Positions 22,318 to 24,222 of a stretch of DNA of 24,222 nt are shown here, in pieces. The position numbers were made by a program, and so were the translations under genes. Within the stretch, counting starts at the first letter, position 1, and each line of letters starts with the position of its first letter. This stretch comes from Chloroflexota bacterium (GTDB lineage: Bacteria > Chloroflexota > Anaerolineae > Anaerolineales > Anaerolineaceae), in contig JAJUJY010000059.1 of the NCBI GenBank assembly GCA_029265085.1, forward strand, positions 1 to 24,222. The letters are read 5' to 3'. The notes under the pieces were generated by a model. That model worked only from the letters and a program-made list of their open reading frames with translations. It was not told the DNA's origin and did not search any database.

Positions 22318-24222
22318 TTACACTGAACGCCGGAAATTTTCCGGAGACATACCGGCAATCCGGCGGAAAATTCGGCTGAAGTAACCACTATCCGTAAAGC
22401 CAACATCCAAAGAAATTTCGCTAATACTGCGGTCGCTATCCTTTAATAACTGCCGAGCCTGATGCACGCGATATCGCTGCAAATAATCGATGGGAGTGGC
22501 ACCTAATTCCTGCCGAAAACAGAATGTCAGATGATCATCGGAGACATTAATATGTTGCGCAATGTCATGTCGTGAGATGTTTTCAACATAATGCTCGTGA
22601 ATGTAAGCCATTGCCTTTCGTACCAATCGCTGTGCCTCACCGCTCAAGCGGCGTTTTCGTTCCAGCGCAATGGTGATCCGGTCAATGGTTTCATCCAGAC
22701 TAAACAAGCCCTTTTCTAAAATCGTGGTTACCCCGCGGTTCAATCGCTCCATTTCCGGTTCCGTGAGCACGGTTCCTGTCACCACAATGACAGGAATTTT
22801 TCGCAATTCCTCGTGTTCGCGAAGATATTCGATCACAGCAAACCCGTCCATTTGCGGCATTTGCAGATCTAACAAGATCAAATCAACATTCTCTTTAGCC
22901 AAAATTTTTAATGCTTCATGCCCGTTTTGAGCTTTTAGAACGTGATTACCCAGTGAATGGGATTGCACGATTCGCGCATTTAACTCGAGTGTATTGATGT
23001 CATCCTCAACTACCAACACGTTGCGTGTGGGATGTTGGCTGTTAATAAAAATCGGCTGTTGGTCCAAAACCTTTGATAATTCAACCGGCTCTATGGGTTT
23101 GGTCAGATAATTTAGTTCAAACAGTGTGCCTGTGTCTCCAGAAGATTTGAACAGCATGGCCGGCACATCACGTGCTAACGGAATGGTTTTTATTAATTTA
23201 ACAGCTTCCCATCCCAAACTGGCATCATCACTGACGTCAATCAATACAGCATCGGGCAAAGGATCAAACAACATGGATGGCAAATCAAGTGGATCGCCTA
23301 ACCCATGAACCTGCACTTGAATTCCCCGATGGGCTAATCGATCGATTAAGGTTTTCGTACCTTCAAGCTGGCTTGACAATACCAACACAGAGGTGATTCC
23401 CACAGGCAAATCGATATGGCGAATTCGCTCACCGGGGATCGGCACTGTTGGCAATATGAAATAAAAAGTTGATCCGGCCCCCGTTTTTCCGGAAGAGTGA
23501 ACGCCAATTGTTCCTCCATGAAGTTCAACCAACCGTTTGCTGATTGCTAAGCCTAACCCCAATCCACCATATCCCAACATTACGCTTTTATCCGATTGGC
23601 GAAATTCATTAAAAATGACTTGCTGGTCTTCCTGCGAAATACCTAACCCGGTATCGGTGACCGACACGGTTACTGAGTCGTTCGAGTTTACAACCAACCG
23701 GAAGGTTACACTGCCCTGGTCGGTAAACTTGATTGCATTATTAATCAAATTGAGCGCAACCTGCCTTAAGCGCATACGATCTCCCCAAACCCACGGACCG
23801 CTATCAGGGATATCAGCTTTCCAGACAAGGCCTTTATCGGTTGCCAATTGTTTACCACTTTCACACACCAATTGAAGCGCCTGACCTAAATCAACAAAAT
23901 CATTGATCAAGCGTAATTGCCCCGCATCACTGGTTGCCAGATCAAGCACATCACCCACCAACCCGGCAAGATGCTGTGAATAGGCATAAATATGTTCAAT
24001 ATCCTTCTGGGTGACTTCTGGTAACAAGGAAGAAGATTCTTCGGTGCTTTTTAGAACAATTTCGCTCAATCCGACAATTAAATTTAAAGGAGTACGAAGT
24101 TCGTGCCCAATTACCGAAAGCAAACGGCTTTTTAATCGGTTTGCCTCTTCAGCCAGTTTGCGCCCTTCGGTTGCTTCACGATACAATCGAGCTGAATTCA
24201 GAGCGCCACCAATTTGTTGGAC
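22318..24222 (-). CDS. Hybrid histidine kinase / response regulator with AraC DNA-binding domain (N-terminus beyond right edge)
   Basis: The reading frame stays open to the window end, so the N-terminus is missing; 634 residues are visible. In order: the end of a GAF domain (QQIGGALNSARLY), a short coiled linker, HisKA with phosphoacceptor His40 in IGHELRTPLN, HATPase_c with N-box LNLINNAIKF (Asn near 162), DTGLGIS and GYGGLGLGL, a degenerate receiver (about 278-385) lacking the N-terminal acidic pair, and a canonical receiver (about 401-522) with Glu-Asp-Asp and phosphoacceptor Asp452 in LLDLQMP. A C-terminal AraC domain (about 536-634) includes ISEISLDVGFTDSGYFSRIF. Sensing, phosphorelay and DNA binding are thus in one protein, as in hybrid two-component systems for polysaccharide use. 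It probably controls the glucan genes downstream. The visible part has no membrane segment. Confidence 0.92.
   Translation of the reverse strand, partial: VQQIGGALNSARLYREATEGRKLAEEANRLKSRLLSVIGHELRTPLNLIVGLSEIVLKSTEESSSLLPEVTQKDIEHIYAYSQHLAGLVGDVLDLATSDAGQLRLINDFVDLGQALQLVCESGKQLATDKGLVWKADIPDSGPWVWGDRMRLRQVALNLINNAIKFTDQGSVTFRLVVNSNDSVTVSVTDTGLGISQEDQQVIFNEFRQSDKSVMLGYGGLGLGLAISKRLVELHGGTIGVHSSGKTGAGSTFYFILPTVPIPGERIRHIDLPVGITSVLVLSSQLEGTKTLIDRLAHRGIQVQVHGLGDPLDLPSMLFDPLPDAVLIDVSDDASLGWEAVKLIKTIPLARDVPAMLFKSSGDTGTLFELNYLTKPIEPVELSKVLDQQPIFINSQHPTRNVLVVEDDINTLELNARIVQSHSLGNHVLKAQNGHEALKILAKENVDLILLDLQMPQMDGFAVIEYLREHEELRKIPVIVVTGTVLTEPEMERLNRGVTTILEKGLFSLDETIDRITIALERKRRLSGEAQRLVRKAMAYIHEHYVENISRHDIAQHINVSDDHLTFCFRQELGATPIDYLQRYRVHQARQLLKDSDRSISEISLDVGFTDSGYFSRIFRRIAGMSPENFRRSV

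Noticed and set aside
22202..22384. 60-codon plus-strand open frame preceded by AGGAGG at nine bases
   Set aside because: The ribosome site is good, but the frame runs antisense into the AraC domain of the hybrid kinase and has no family resemblance; probably chance.
1..24222. tRNA, rRNA, CRISPR arrays, insertion sequences and phage genes
   Set aside because: No cloverleaf-type sequence, regularly spaced repeat, transposase motif or integrase motif was seen on either strand by reading; a covariance-model scan was not possible.

Overview
The window looks like a piece of a Chloroflexota genome, most likely class Anaerolineae. This is an inference from gene style, with no marker gene present: a carbohydrate-polymer locus with a lipoprotein ABC sugar-binding protein that has a Thr/Ala/Pro/Glu-rich linker, a GAF-kinase-receiver-AraC hybrid regulator, NarL-type two-component genes and moderate G+C. 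I saw no tRNA, rRNA, CRISPR array or insertion sequence.

Layout from left to right. (1) 1-2771, minus strand: the first 19 codons of a GH3 glycosidase at the left edge, then an isolated molybdenum hydroxylase large subunit of the xanthine dehydrogenase family. A perfect FNR-type box (TTGAT-N4-ATCAA) lies upstream of the hydroxylase. (2) 2772-4657, minus: a NarL-type response regulator and a polytopic HisKA_3 sensor kinase with a DesK-like layout. (3) 4725-4752: a perfect 28-bp palindrome between divergent genes. (4) 4860-7938, plus: a compact four-gene lipid or glycolipid cluster (acyltransferase, SAM methyltransferase, GT2 glycosyltransferase, second acyltransferase-like protein) closed by an intrinsic terminator. 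(5) 8109-11754, minus: two alpha/beta hydrolases behind an ABC exporter half-transporter.

(6) 12200-24222, minus: a beta-1,3-glucan (laminarin-type) utilisation locus. In transcription order it holds a hybrid kinase/AraC regulator cut by the right edge, a 69-residue protein that is only a LacI DNA-binding headpiece, a sugar-binding lipoprotein, two CUT1 permeases, a lipoprotein GH16 glucanase, a GH16 without signal peptide, a large clan GH-Q phosphorylase (GH94/GH149/GH161 type) and a PfkB sugar kinase. Inferred pathway: the surface GH16 cuts polymer, the ABC importer takes up oligosaccharides (its ATPase must be encoded elsewhere), and inside the cell the second GH16 and the phosphorylase produce glucose-1-phosphate and shorter sugars. 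The PfkB kinase may phosphorylate released sugar, and the distant GH3 may clean up short oligomers.

Regulation is the most interesting part. Upstream of the LacI headpiece gene lie a 27-bp dyad, a consensus -10 box and a LacI-type operator within about 60 bp. Two strong intergenic hairpins, one after the binding-protein gene and one after the permeases, divide the sugar operon and may set its stoichiometry. The DesK/DesR-like pair facing a membrane-lipid cluster across a perfect palindrome suggests a second self-contained regulatory circuit.
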